Positions 1 through 7,989 are shown, numbered from the stretch's first letter. The stretch: 64,000 nucleotides of DNA from an uncultured Verrucomicrobiota bacterium (GCA_903869675.1 CAIQAB010000013.1:70001-134000); one strand, 5' to 3'. Numbers and translations: made by a program. The notes: generated by a model from the letters alone, not told the origin.

Positions 1-1
1 A

Positions 2-112
2 TTAGAGTTTTCCGGTGAAGGCTTGGTGCAGCAGCGACTTCTTCAACGCCTCCAGCGCGGCGTGCTTCCGCTCGTAGAGGCGGGCGAGGCGTTGGGTGGC
101 GGGTCCGTTCAT
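2..112 (-). pseudogene. Duplicated 3' tail of hsdS (36-codon ORF)
   Basis: An ATG at 112 overlaps the stop of the TPR gene (ATGA) and opens a 36-codon frame ending in TAA at 2-4. Its product matches the last ~33 residues of the HsdS encoded at 1181-2464 (QRLARLYERK...AFTGKL) in the same frame. This is the C-terminal helix of a type I specificity subunit without any target-recognition domain, so it cannot be a working HsdS. It looks like a leftover of the original hsdS 3' end after the TPR gene was inserted, or a duplication made during insertion. It may still couple translation to a downstream gene beyond the window, perhaps hsdR; that part is inference. Confidence 0.7.
6..97. repeat. Direct repeat, copy 1 (hsdS 3' end)
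   Basis: This 92-base segment aligns without gaps to 1185-1276 (offset 1179) with three mismatches by eye. The two copies flank the TPR gene. Confidence 0.9.
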
Positions 113-1179
113 TTCTTGAAGTAGCTTTCGAAGTTGTCCCGGATGTAGCGGTTGAGTGGGTCTTGCGGGTCGAGGTCGATCGCGAAATCAATCGCCTTCC
201 GCGCCTCCGCCCGTTCGCCGCATTGGATCAGGCACATGGCCATATTGCCCCACGCGCCAGCGTCCGCCGGCTCGACCTCCGTTGCCTCACGAGCAAATGG
301 CAACGCCTCACGATGCTTCCCTTGTTCGCCCAGACACCGGACAATTTCGCGCAGCGTGTTGATGACGCCCGGTTGCAATTCATTCGCCTTGCGAAACGAC
401 GCCTCCGCCTCGGTCAACCTTTTTAGAATCCGCAGGATTAGGCCTCGGGTAAAATGGGCGAAGGCCAGGTTCCGGCCCGGCCCGTTGGCAATCCTCTCTG
501 CCTCCGGTAGCAGCCGGTGCTGCAACTCCTCGAATATCGGCGCTGCGCCCTCCGCATCGCCCAACGCTTTCAAAGGCTCGCTCTTGGCTTCGAGGTTCAG
601 GGCGTCGTGGAAGATTTTCTCAAGCTGGGTGAACAGCGCCGCTTCAGTGTCGCCTTTCACCGCTGGCCGCCCCGCGAACACTTCCTTGCCGCTGATGAGG
701 TCGAGATAAACATCGTTGCCGTCCTCGTGACGGAGGAACTTCAAGCGGTCGCCTTCCGTGCCGTCGGCGGCGAAGCCGGGGCGGTCACTCAGCGAGCCTT
801 CAAGTTGCCAACCTTGTGGGACGGCAATCTGCGTGGGCCGCTGCCCCGACAGTGCGGCGGCGACGAGGTGTTTGTCGCCCTGCTTGATTCGCCCCACATG
901 CAGCCACGGCGCGGGCACGGACGCGCCGCGCAGTTGGTCCACCACGGCGATGTCCACCGCTTGGCCATCCCGGCGGAAGATCAAGCCTCCCGCCTCCAGT
1001 ATGGATACGAATGCCTCCACATCGGCAGGCGTCATGAAGCCGACGCGGGCAAGATTATCATCGTAGCAGCAGGTTGCGTTCGGGATCGCGTGTTGAAAGG
1101 CAGGCCAGCCGCCTTGGAACCGCTCGGCGATGGCCGGGCGGCGGACGATGACAGAAATTGCTTCAACAAGGACGGCCAT
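109..1179 (-). CDS. TPR-repeat protein inserted in type I R-M operon
   Basis: This 356-residue protein has no recognised catalytic domain. The N-terminal ~200 residues form an unrecognised, probably globular domain with a Cys pair near residue 37. Residues ~237-350 contain about three tetratricopeptide repeats (typical A-x-F-x-x-A and WGNMAMCLIQCG patterns), which usually mediate protein-protein contacts. It starts one base after the hsdS stop, and its own stop overlaps the ATG of the duplicated hsdS tail, so it is embedded in the R-M operon. Its position and the flanking 92-base direct repeats suggest a cargo gene acquired by the system. A regulatory or accessory role in restriction is possible but is inference only. 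Confidence 0.8.
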   Translation of the reverse strand: MAVLVEAISVIVRRPAIAERFQGGWPAFQHAIPNATCCYDDNLARVGFMTPADVEAFVSILEAGGLIFRRDGQAVDIAVVDQLRGASVPAPWLHVGRIKQGDKHLVAAALSGQRPTQIAVPQGWQLEGSLSDRPGFAADGTEGDRLKFLRHEDGNDVYLDLISGKEVFAGRPAVKGDTEAALFTQLEKIFHDALNLEAKSEPLKALGDAEGAAPIFEELQHRLLPEAERIANGPGRNLAFAHFTRGLILRILKRLTEAEASFRKANELQPGVINTLREIVRCLGEQGKHREALPFAREATEVEPADAGAWGNMAMCLIQCGERAEARKAIDFAIDLDPQDPLNRYIRDNFESYFKK

Positions 1180-1180
1180 A

Positions 1181-2464
1181 TCAAAGTTTTCCGGTGAAGG
1201 CTTTGTGCAGCAGCGACTTCTTTAACGCCTCCAGCGCGGCGAGCTTCCGCTCGTAGAGGCGGGCGAGGCGTTGGGTTTCTTCCGACAATCGGTCAAGCTT
1301 TGCGACGATCCGCTGCTGTTCGGCCAGCGGGGGGACGGGAATCGGCGTCAGGCCGAGGTTGCTTCTGCTAATTCGGTTGCGCGTTGTGCCGGTGCATTCG
1401 TTGGCGACCGTCGTGAGGTAGTCGTCGGACTGTGAGTAGTGATTGAAGAACGTCGGAAGAAGTTGCTTCGGGTTGAATCGAAGAATTGTGCAATCCACGG
1501 CGGTAATCATTCGCTCGCCAGTGTCCGGCAGAATGCAACTTCGCCCCACCGGGTCGGGCAGCCGCGACACGAGGCAGTCGCCCTCGAAAATTTCGGTGCA
1601 GCGCAGTCGCTTGAAGGTCGCTTCCGAGATGTAGCGGGCTTTCTCGGCGCGGTCTTTGAACAAGCCTTCGCCGACGTTGCCGGTTTGGATGAGGCGGATG
1701 CCTTCGGACGACTGGTCTTTGCTTTCGACCCAATCGCCGTCGGCGAACACCTCGCACACATCCCCCAGCGATTTCTCCACCCACCCCGGGCCGCGCTGTG
1801 TGAAGACGGATTGGAGGTGGCTTTCGAAGAGGGCGCGGGCGTTTTGGAGGTTCTTTTCGGCGTTGGCTTTGGCGGTGGCGAGGCCCTCAAACGCTTCGTC
1901 CAGCAGGCCGACGATCCGCTGCTGTTCGGCCAGCGGGGGGAGCGCGATTGTCAGCCCGAGAACTTGCTCGCGCGAGATGCCCGGGATTGCAGCTCCCGTG
2001 GACAGCGATTGGAAGTGGTCGAACGTTGAACTGAGAATCGCGTGGACGAAGCTTGGCTCTGCGCCTGTTACGCGAACGGCCATCAATTGGCGGCTAATTG
2101 CGACTTCGTCTTCATCCAGGAGGTTGATTTTGCCGACGCCCGATCCCTTGACCGTAATGAGAACGTCGCCGCGCTTCGCTTTTACTTTTGGATGCTCTGT
2201 CCACTTCGTGATGACCGGATTCAATGGGCCGAAGTCGGATGGGCCAGTCAGGTAACCGACGCCGCGAGACTCTGTGTTGTAGTCTTTCGCGTCGATATGC
2301 TGGCCAGAGATGAGTTGGCACACATCTCCCAGCGTTTTCGTTGGCCATCCCTTCTTCATAGCAGCGCCCCGTTCGACAGGCTCAGGGCATGCTTGATGTT
2401 GCCCAGCACTTCCGCGCCCTTCGACTTTGCTCAGGGCAGGCTCTCGGCGTTCCGCGGTTTTCAT
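1181..2464 (-). CDS. hsdS: Type I restriction-modification specificity subunit HsdS
   Basis: The protein recognises the bipartite DNA target for the HsdM/HsdR complex. It shows the expected two-fold layout: target domain 1, a conserved PPLAEQQRIV helix region, target domain 2, then a second PPLAEQQRIV repeat and the C-terminal helix ending AFTGKL. The longest frame (427 residues) starts at 2464 with an AAGGGG ribosome site just upstream, and its ATG overlaps the stop of the KilA-N gene. Family homology begins only at the second Met, ATG 2359 (MKKGWPTKTLGDV), which would give 392 residues. The first 35 codons read through a relic of the hsdM tail and two palindromic elements, so a longer HsdS with a junk-derived N-terminus may be made. 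hsdR is absent from the window. Confidence 0.9.
   Translation of the reverse strand: MKTAERREPALSKVEGRGSAGQHQACPEPVERGAAMKKGWPTKTLGDVCQLISGQHIDAKDYNTESRGVGYLTGPSDFGPLNPVITKWTEHPKVKAKRGDVLITVKGSGVGKINLLDEDEVAISRQLMAVRVTGAEPSFVHAILSSTFDHFQSLSTGAAIPGISREQVLGLTIALPPLAEQQRIVGLLDEAFEGLATAKANAEKNLQNARALFESHLQSVFTQRGPGWVEKSLGDVCEVFADGDWVESKDQSSEGIRLIQTGNVGEGLFKDRAEKARYISEATFKRLRCTEIFEGDCLVSRLPDPVGRSCILPDTGERMITAVDCTILRFNPKQLLPTFFNHYSQSDDYLTTVANECTGTTRNRISRSNLGLTPIPVPPLAEQQRIVAKLDRLSEETQRLARLYERKLAALEALKKSLLHKAFTGKL
1185..1276. repeat. Direct repeat, copy 2 (in hsdS 3' end)
   Basis: This is the partner of 6-97, with three mismatches over 92 bases and no gaps. It encodes the conserved C-terminal helix of HsdS. 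Confidence 0.9.
2366..2388. repeat. Short palindromic element B
   Basis: This 23-base element has GCCC/GGGC ends and a TTCGAC...GCTCAGGGC core that it shares with element A at 2416-2437. Such TTCGAC/CTCAGGGC units are a familiar dispersed repeat type in many bacterial genomes; read as protein they give 'PEPVE..' or 'LSKVEG' strings, as seen here in the 5' extension of hsdS. It lies just before the homology-supported hsdS start. Confidence 0.75.
2391..2450 (-). pseudogene. Relic copy of the hsdM 3' end
   Basis: Bases 2391-2412 match 3316-3337 exactly and 2440-2450 match 3341-3351, both in the 3' end of hsdM. The two matching blocks are separated in the relic by a palindromic insertion. In the hsdM frame the relic reads AEVLGNIK, then a short tail, and stops in a TGA that overlaps the hsdS ATG at 2359. 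The ancestral operon therefore probably had hsdM directly overlapping hsdS, with the KilA-N gene inserted later. Confidence 0.75.
2416..2437. repeat. Short palindromic element A
   Basis: This 22-base element has inverted ends (GCCCT/AGGGC) and interrupts the hsdM-tail relic. It has the same TTCGAC...CTCAGGGC core as element B at 2366-2388. Comparison with the intact hsdM tail shows the insertion point directly, between the codons for ...ES and AEVLG. Confidence 0.75.
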
Positions 2465-3291
2465 TTCCCCTTCTTCCCTTCCGGCAACGCGGGCGTGCGT
2501 TCATCGGCGGTTAGCAGCTTCATCTGCTGGATGGCGATCTGGTTGAGGCGGGTGAGGCGTTCGGGTTGGGACAAGGCTTGCCCGATAAAGAGGGCGTTGA
2601 GGTTTTCGAGGTTGGAGAGGCAGACGAGTTGGGCACCGGTGGCTTGGTCGCGGATGTTGCCCTTTTCGCCGGGGTTTTGGCCGCGCCATTGGGCGGCGGT
2701 CTGGCCGAAGAGGGCCATGTTGAGCACATCGGCCTCGCTGGCATAGACGAGGCTGGTCTGGGCTTTGCCCAACTCCGGCGGGATGAGGTGGGTCAGGATG
2801 GCGTCGGTGTGGATGCGGTAGTTGATCTTGGCGAGGTTGCGGCGGATGTCCCAGCCGAGGGTCTGGCGCTCGGTTTCCTTGAGCCGCTGGAATTCCTTGA
2901 TGAGGTAGAGCTTGAACTCGACCGAGATCCACGCGGCGAACTCCAGGGCGATGTCCAGGTGGGCATAGGTGCCGCCGTAGCGCCCGGCCTTGGACTGGAT
3001 GCCGGTGGCGCCGGTGCGCTCGATCCACTGCTTGGGCGTGAGCGTGAAGCTGTTGAGACCGGCCTGCATTCTAATCCCGTCAAATTCGACGGGATTAAAC
3101 CCGGGGTTGTTGATCTGCTCCCAGAGGCCGAGGAATTCGAGGGTGTTGCGATTGCGCAGCCAGTTGCGGATCAAGTCGTCGGTGTGGATGGTTTCCTTGT
3201 AGCGAGCGATGTCGGTCAGGCAGACGTAATCCTGGTCGTTCACGCCGGTGAGGCGAACTTCGCGGGCAAGAACCTCGATCTTCTTAGACAT
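2461..3291 (-). CDS. KilA-N domain DNA-binding protein within hsd operon
   Basis: This 276-residue protein has an N-terminal KilA-N domain (about residues 1-140), recognisable from the ITDIARYK-like segment, NPVEFDGIR, and the 'YGGTYAHLDIALEFAAWIS' region (motif shortened). KilA-N is a DNA-binding fold of phage and large-virus proteins, and it also occurs beside type I R-M genes. The C-terminal half is helical without a known motif. Its start overlaps the hsdM stop by 8 bases, and its stop overlaps the ATG of the long hsdS frame, so all three genes are probably translated as one coupled unit. Its role in the R-M system is unknown; DNA binding is predicted from the family. Confidence 0.85.
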   Translation of the reverse strand: MSKKIEVLAREVRLTGVNDQDYVCLTDIARYKETIHTDDLIRNWLRNRNTLEFLGLWEQINNPGFNPVEFDGIRMQAGLNSFTLTPKQWIERTGATGIQSKAGRYGGTYAHLDIALEFAAWISVEFKLYLIKEFQRLKETERQTLGWDIRRNLAKINYRIHTDAILTHLIPPELGKAQTSLVYASEADVLNMALFGQTAAQWRGQNPGEKGNIRDQATGAQLVCLSNLENLNALFIGQALSQPERLTRLNQIAIQQMKLLTADERTPALPEGKKGK

Positions 3292-4762
3292 GGTTTTTAT
3301 CGATGTTTAGGAGTTGCTTGATGTTGCCCAGCACTTCGGCGCTCTCGGCGTCCAGCGCGGCGATTTCGTCCATGATTTCCTGCGGACTGCGGTGCGCGAT
3401 TTCCTCGCCGCCGTTGGGGTTTTTCACCGACAGATCAAAGGTCGTCGGGTCGATGGCGGCGACGTCCACCGACCACGATTTGGGCGAGTCGGCCTTGGTC
3501 TTTTGCAGGGCGATGAACTCGGCGAGGTCGGCGTCGTTGAGGGGGTTGGTCTTCCCCATGTTGCGGCCGGGGTCGAGCTGGTAGAACCAGACTTTGCGCG
3601 TCTTCGTGCCTTTCTCGAAGAAGAGCACCACGGTCTTCACACCGGCACCGATGAACGTGCCGCCGGGGCAGTCGAGCACGGTATGGAGGTTGCACTCTTC
3701 GAGGAGTTTTTGTCGCAGGCTGACGGACGCGTTGTCGGTGTTGGAGAGGAAGGTGTTTTTGATGACGACGCCCGCGCGGCCGCCGGCCTTGAGGATTTTG
3801 ATAAAATGCTGGAGGAAGAGGAAGGCGGTCTCGCCGGTGCGGATGGGGAAGTTTTGCTGCACCTCCTTGCGCTCTTTGCCGCCGAAGGGCGGGTTGGCGA
3901 CGATGATGTCGAAACGGTCCCTCTCCTGCACGTCGGCGAGGTTTTCGGCGAGCGTGTTGGTGTGGATGATATTGGGCGCCTCGATGCCGTGCAGGATCAT
4001 GTTCATGATCGCGATGACGTAGGCCAGGGACTTCTTCTCCTTCCCGTAGAAGGTGCGCTCCTGCAGGGCGCGGTCCTGGGCGGTGGTGCGCTGGGGATGG
4101 GCGGCGCGGAGGTAGTCGAAGGCTTCGCAGAGGAAGCCGGCGGAGCCGACGGCGGGGTCGCAGATGGTCTCGCCGAGCCGGGGCGCGGTGACGGCGACGA
4201 TGGCGCGGATGAGCGGGCGCGGGGTGTAGTATTCGCCGCCGTTGCGACCGGCGTTGCCCATGTTTTTGATCTTGGCCTCGTAGAGGTGGGAGAGCTCGTG
4301 CTTCTCGGTCTGGGAGGCGAAGCGGAGTTCGTCGATGTGGTCGATGATCTCGCGCAGGTTGTAGCCGCTCTGGATGCGGTTCTTTATCTCACCGAAGATT
4401 TCGCCGATCTTGTATTCGATGGTGTTGGGGCCGGAGGCCTTGGCTTTGAAGCCTTGCAGGTAGGGGAAGAGCCGGGCGTTGACGAACTGGATGAGGTCGT
4501 CGCCGGAGAGGGCGGTGTTGTGGTCGATCTTGCCGTCGGCGGCCTTGGGCGCGGCCCACGTTTCCCAGCGGTAGGGTAGATCGAGAATGGGCGCGTATTT
4601 CTTGCCCTCGAGGGCGGCCTCGGTGGCCTTGTCGTTTTCGAGGGCGTCGAGGTATTTGAGGAAGAGGAGCCAGGAGGTCTGTTCGGTGTAATCGAGTTCG
4701 CTGGTGCAGCCGGCGTCCTTCCAGAGGACGTCGTCGATGTTTTTGAAAGCTTGTTCGAACAT
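3284..4762 (-). CDS. hsdM: Type I R-M adenine methyltransferase HsdM
   Basis: The protein methylates adenine (N6) in the target site chosen by HsdS, using S-adenosylmethionine. The 492-residue product starts at ATG 4762 (MFEQAFKN), the usual family start; a longer frame adds 16 atypical residues. An N-terminal helical HsdM_N domain spans about residues 1-130. Motif I (DPAVGSAGF) is at 202-210 and the catalytic NPPF is at 290-293. It is the first gene of the minus-strand operon hsdM-KilA-N-hsdS-TPR. The same 3' end occurs as a relic upstream of hsdS. Confidence 0.95.
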   Translation of the reverse strand: MFEQAFKNIDDVLWKDAGCTSELDYTEQTSWLLFLKYLDALENDKATEAALEGKKYAPILDLPYRWETWAAPKAADGKIDHNTALSGDDLIQFVNARLFPYLQGFKAKASGPNTIEYKIGEIFGEIKNRIQSGYNLREIIDHIDELRFASQTEKHELSHLYEAKIKNMGNAGRNGGEYYTPRPLIRAIVAVTAPRLGETICDPAVGSAGFLCEAFDYLRAAHPQRTTAQDRALQERTFYGKEKKSLAYVIAIMNMILHGIEAPNIIHTNTLAENLADVQERDRFDIIVANPPFGGKERKEVQQNFPIRTGETAFLFLQHFIKILKAGGRAGVVIKNTFLSNTDNASVSLRQKLLEECNLHTVLDCPGGTFIGAGVKTVVLFFEKGTKTRKVWFYQLDPGRNMGKTNPLNDADLAEFIALQKTKADSPKSWSVDVAAIDPTTFDLSVKNPNGGEEIAHRSPQEIMDEIAALDAESAEVLGNIKQLLNIDKNHV

Positions 4763-4841
4763 GGGTGGGAAAAAGGAGACGCAAACGGGCGGGGGCTGGA
4801 GGCGTGACAAGATACGGTGCAGGGCAAGCGCCCGCGCCGCC

Positions 4842-6125
4842 TCAGCCCCGCACCTGGCCGGTGCCGTCGATGAGGTATTTGTAGGAGCAGAGCTCGTTCA
4901 GCCCCATCGGGCCGCGCGCGTGCAGCCGGTCGGTGCTGATGCCGATCTCCGCGCCAAAGCCGAATTCGAAGCCGTCGTTGAAGCGCGTGCTGGCATTCCA
5001 CGGCACCACAGCGCTGTCCACCGCCGCCTGGAAACGCCGCGCGGCCGCCTCATCGGCCGTCACGATGGCATCGGTGTGGCCGGAGCCGTCGCGGTTGATG
5101 ATCGCGACAGCCGACTCGAGGTCGGGCACCACCTGCACCGCGATGATCAAATCGAGGAACTCGGCGCGAAAATCCGCCGCGCTCCCGGGCTCGGCCGGGA
5201 TGGGCGGAGTCGCCGCCGCGAGGATCGCGCCCGCCGCCGCGTCGGTCCGCAAGGTCACGCCCCGGGCCGCCAACGCGGCCGCCAATCGGGGCAGAACGGT
5301 CGCGGCACTGTCGGCGTGCACCAGCAGTTGCTCGGCCGCGTTGCAGACGCCCGGCCGCTGGGTCTTGGCGTTGATCAGGATGGCCTCCGCCATCGCCGGA
5401 TCGGCCGCGCGGTCGACGTAGACGAAGCACACGCCGGTGTAGTGCTTGATCACCGGGATGGTGGAGTTCTCCGCCACGAAGCGGATGAGCGACTCGCCGC
5501 CGCGCGGGATGATGCAGTGGATGAGCGTATCGAGCTTGAGCAGGTGATTCAGCGCGGCGCGATCGGTGGTCGGGATGAGCTGGACCGCATCCGCCGGCAG
5601 CCCGGCCTCGGCCAGCGCGCGCTGCACGAGCGCGGCGAAGGCGGTGTTGGTATTAAAAATCTCCTTACCGCCGCGCAGGATGCAGGCGTTGCCCGACTTC
5701 AGGCAGAGCACGGCGCAGTCGATGGTGACGTTGGGCCGCGCCTCGTAAATGATGCCGATCACGCCGATAGGCACGCGCACCCGGCGGATGTGCAAGCCGT
5801 TCGGCCGCGTCCACGCCTCCAGCACCTGGCCGGCCGGATCAGGCAGGTCCGCGACCTGCGCGACGGAGTCCGCCAAATGGGTGAGGCGCGCGGGCGTGAG
5901 GGTGAGGCGGTCAAGGCTCGCCGCCGGCAAACCGGCCGCGCGGGCGGCCTCGACGTCGACCGCATTGGCCGCCAGCAACTCCGCCTCGGCGGCCGGTAAA
6001 AGCCGCGCCAGCGCACGCAACGCAGCGTTTTTTTGCGCAGTCGGGGCAGTGGCGAGCACGAGCGAGGCGGCGCGGGCGCGCACGGCGATCTGGGTCACAA
6101 GAGCGGAAAGGTCGGGGGCGGACAT
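4842..6125 (-). CDS. proA: Glutamate-5-semialdehyde dehydrogenase (gamma-glutamyl phosphate reductase)
   Basis: ProA reduces gamma-glutamyl phosphate to glutamate-5-semialdehyde with NADPH, the second step of proline synthesis. The 427-residue protein has the normal family length. It shows the conserved IIYEARPNVT segment, the ILRGGKEI region, and the active-site Cys in QRPGVCNAAE (near residue 261). proB is not adjacent. The gene sits upstream of hsdM with about 80 bases between, so the R-M operon may have landed behind proA. Confidence 0.96.
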   Translation of the reverse strand: MSAPDLSALVTQIAVRARAASLVLATAPTAQKNAALRALARLLPAAEAELLAANAVDVEAARAAGLPAASLDRLTLTPARLTHLADSVAQVADLPDPAGQVLEAWTRPNGLHIRRVRVPIGVIGIIYEARPNVTIDCAVLCLKSGNACILRGGKEIFNTNTAFAALVQRALAEAGLPADAVQLIPTTDRAALNHLLKLDTLIHCIIPRGGESLIRFVAENSTIPVIKHYTGVCFVYVDRAADPAMAEAILINAKTQRPGVCNAAEQLLVHADSAATVLPRLAAALAARGVTLRTDAAAGAILAAATPPIPAEPGSAADFRAEFLDLIIAVQVVPDLESAVAIINRDGSGHTDAIVTADEAAARRFQAAVDSAVVPWNASTRFNDGFEFGFGAEIGISTDRLHARGPMGLNELCSYKYLIDGTGQVRG

Positions 6126-6220
6126 GGGTCGGGCTGACCCGCAATCACGCCGGACCGGCGCGGATTGGCAAGCACCCCGCTGGGCTTGTCAGCGCGACGC
6201 GCCCCGCTTTGCTCCCAACC

Positions 6221-6598
6221 ATGCCCGACGCCAAACTGCTCGAAACCTTTCCCAATCCCGCCCCCCAGCGCGACTTCGTCATCGCACACACGCACCACGA
6301 GTTCACCTCGGTCTGCCCGATGACCGGCCACCCGGATTTCGCGACCATCACCGTCCGCTACACTCCGGAAAAAACCTGCGTCGAGTTAAAGTCCCTCAAG
6401 ATCTACTTCCACGCCTTCCGCAACGAGGGCATCTTCTTCGAGGCCGTGACCAATAAGATCTGCGACGATCTCGGTGCCGCCCTCCTGCCCCGCCGCCTCG
6501 AGATCGTCTCCGAATGGAAGGCGCGCGGCGGCTTCACCTCCGTCGTCACCGCCGTCTGGACGCCCAAGGCTCAGCCCGCCCGCAAGCGCGCGCGCTGA
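6221..6598 (+). CDS. queF: NADPH-dependent preQ0 reductase QueF
   Basis: QueF reduces 7-cyano-7-deazaguanine (preQ0) to preQ1 for queuosine in tRNA. The 125-residue product is the short, unimodular QueF type. It contains the active-site Cys in TSVCPMTGHPDF, the ELKSLKIY(F)HAFRNEGIF signature and the C-terminal GGFTSVV segment. ATG 6221 is preferred over the upstream in-frame TTG at 6209. Other queuosine genes are not nearby. Confidence 0.95.
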   Translation: MPDAKLLETFPNPAPQRDFVIAHTHHEFTSVCPMTGHPDFATITVRYTPEKTCVELKSLKIYFHAFRNEGIFFEAVTNKICDDLGAALLPRRLEIVSEWKARGGFTSVVTAVWTPKAQPARKRAR

Positions 6599-6613
6599 AC
6601 CGGCCCGCGCCCC

Positions 6614-6967
6614 TCAACGCGACACCGCGCGCGGCTCTCCGATGGGGCGGCCGGCCGCGTCCACCTCGACCTCGACCGGCACTTGAATGGTGCGCCCGTC
6701 CGAGGTGGTTTCGGTCCGCCAGGTGCGCACCACGCGGCGGTCGTTATCGAAGGATTTGCCCGCTTGGGCTGTAAAACCCTGCCCCACGCCGACCACCGCA
6801 CCGGCCACGTTGCCCGCCACCGCGCCAGTCGCTGCGCCCACCGCCGTGCCGAGCGCGGGACCGGGCTGGCGGGGATTGACGATGCGGCCGTCGCCGCGAC
6901 TCGCACAGCCGGTCAGCAGTAACGCGCCGGAGGACACCGCAAGAATCGCCAGCGAAGAGGTTTTCAT
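6614..6967 (-). CDS. Small glycine-zipper lipoprotein
   Basis: The 117-residue product begins with a lipoprotein signal, with lipobox LLTGC at residues ~17-21. Residues ~37-62 are a Gly/Ala-rich zipper (ALGTAVGAATGAVAG...), typical of small envelope proteins that insert in the membrane. A charged C-terminal part follows. The longer upstream frame is not supported because the signal sequence begins at ATG 6967. It is convergent with queF, with only 15 bases between. The function is unknown. Confidence 0.8.
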   Translation of the reverse strand: MKTSSLAILAVSSGALLLTGCASRGDGRIVNPRQPGPALGTAVGAATGAVAGNVAGAVVGVGQGFTAQAGKSFDNDRRVVRTWRTETTSDGRTIQVPVEVEVDAAGRPIGEPRAVSR

Positions 6968-7056
6968 AAGTAGAAGATAGGTTGGATTATAGACCTTGGA
7001 AACCGGAAACCGTTCCCCCATGCCCGCGATTGCCGAATCGCCCGGGAAACGGCGGC

Positions 7057-7989
7057 TCATCCGCCCCAGGCCAACAACACGGCCAAAACCACCGCCGAAC
7101 CCGCCGTGCTGCCCACCACGGTTTGCGCCGCCAGCGCCTCGTCGCCACCCATCGCCTCGGCCATGGTGTAAGAGGCCACCGCCGTCGGACAGGCCAGCGC
7201 CACCAGAATCAACATACGGTCCAGCCCGACGATGCCGAACATCCCGGCCGCCGCCCAGCCCGCCAAAGGCGAGAGGAGAGTCTTGCCCGCCATCGCCACC
7301 CAGGCCGACCGGCACCACGCCCCCGTGGGCAGGCTGGTCAAAACCGCGCCGATGGTGACCAGCGCGAGCGGCACCGCCATTTTCCCGATCAAAACCGCCG
7401 TTTCATCCAGCGGCGCCGGGAGCACCCAGCCACGTGAATAGGCCGCGCCTCCGAGCACGCTCGCCCAGAGGATGGGGTTGCGGAACCATTCGGCCACCAC
7501 GGTCCGCCACGAGACCTTGCCCGCACCCTGCCAGCTCACCACCAAACCCAAGACCGAGAGTAGGTTATAGAGGATCATCATCGGCGCCAAAAGCAGAAGC
7601 ACTCGCTCCGGCTCCAGGCCCGGAAACTTCAGCAGGATAGGCAGGCCGACAAAGGCCAGATTCCCCCGGAAAAAAGCCTGTGTAAACGTGCCCCGCGCCC
7701 GCCATTCGAGCCGCAAGGCCGACGCCACCAGCCAGCCGGCCACCGCCAGCGCCACCGTGACTCCGCCCAGCACACCGAGCAGATCCCCCTCCCAGGCCGC
7801 CCACCCGCTGCCTGCCCCCGGCCCGCCCCGCATCAGGCTGGCCACGATGAGCCCCGGCAACGCCACCCAGTAACAAAGGCGGTTGAGACAAGCCAGCGCG
7901 CCCGCGCCGAAGAAGCCACCCCGCTGCAAAGCCGCGCCGAGCGCCACCAGGAGAAAAATCGGTCCAAGCAGTTCGTAAACCAAACGCAT
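7057..7989 (-). CDS. AEC-family (auxin efflux carrier-like) membrane transporter
   Basis: This is a 310-residue integral membrane protein with about ten hydrophobic segments and the usual AEC layout: an N-terminal LLGPIFLLVALGAAL helix and a C-terminal half with ...VALACPTAVASYTMAEAMGGD. Bacterial AEC proteins export or import small organic acids such as malate and malonate. The substrate cannot be read from the sequence. The start at 7989 (MRLVYELLGP) places the first helix at the N-terminus, as in the family. Confidence 0.85.
   Translation of the reverse strand: MRLVYELLGPIFLLVALGAALQRGGFFGAGALACLNRLCYWVALPGLIVASLMRGGPGAGSGWAAWEGDLLGVLGGVTVALAVAGWLVASALRLEWRARGTFTQAFFRGNLAFVGLPILLKFPGLEPERVLLLLAPMMILYNLLSVLGLVVSWQGAGKVSWRTVVAEWFRNPILWASVLGGAAYSRGWVLPAPLDETAVLIGKMAVPLALVTIGAVLTSLPTGAWCRSAWVAMAGKTLLSPLAGWAAAGMFGIVGLDRMLILVALACPTAVASYTMAEAMGGDEALAAQTVVGSTAGSAVVLAVLLAWGG

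Noticed and set aside
3072-3097. Perfect 10-bp inverted repeat (TAATCCCGTC / GACGGGATTA) inside the KilA-N gene
   Set aside because: It encodes NPVEFDGIR, a normal conserved segment of this family, so the symmetry is probably a codon coincidence and not an inserted element.
3314-4579. Long plus-strand open frame (421 codons) opposite hsdM
   Set aside because: It is antisense to a clear HsdM with all catalytic motifs; the product is a low-complexity Gly/Val/Glu/Asp-rich shadow of GC-rich DNA.
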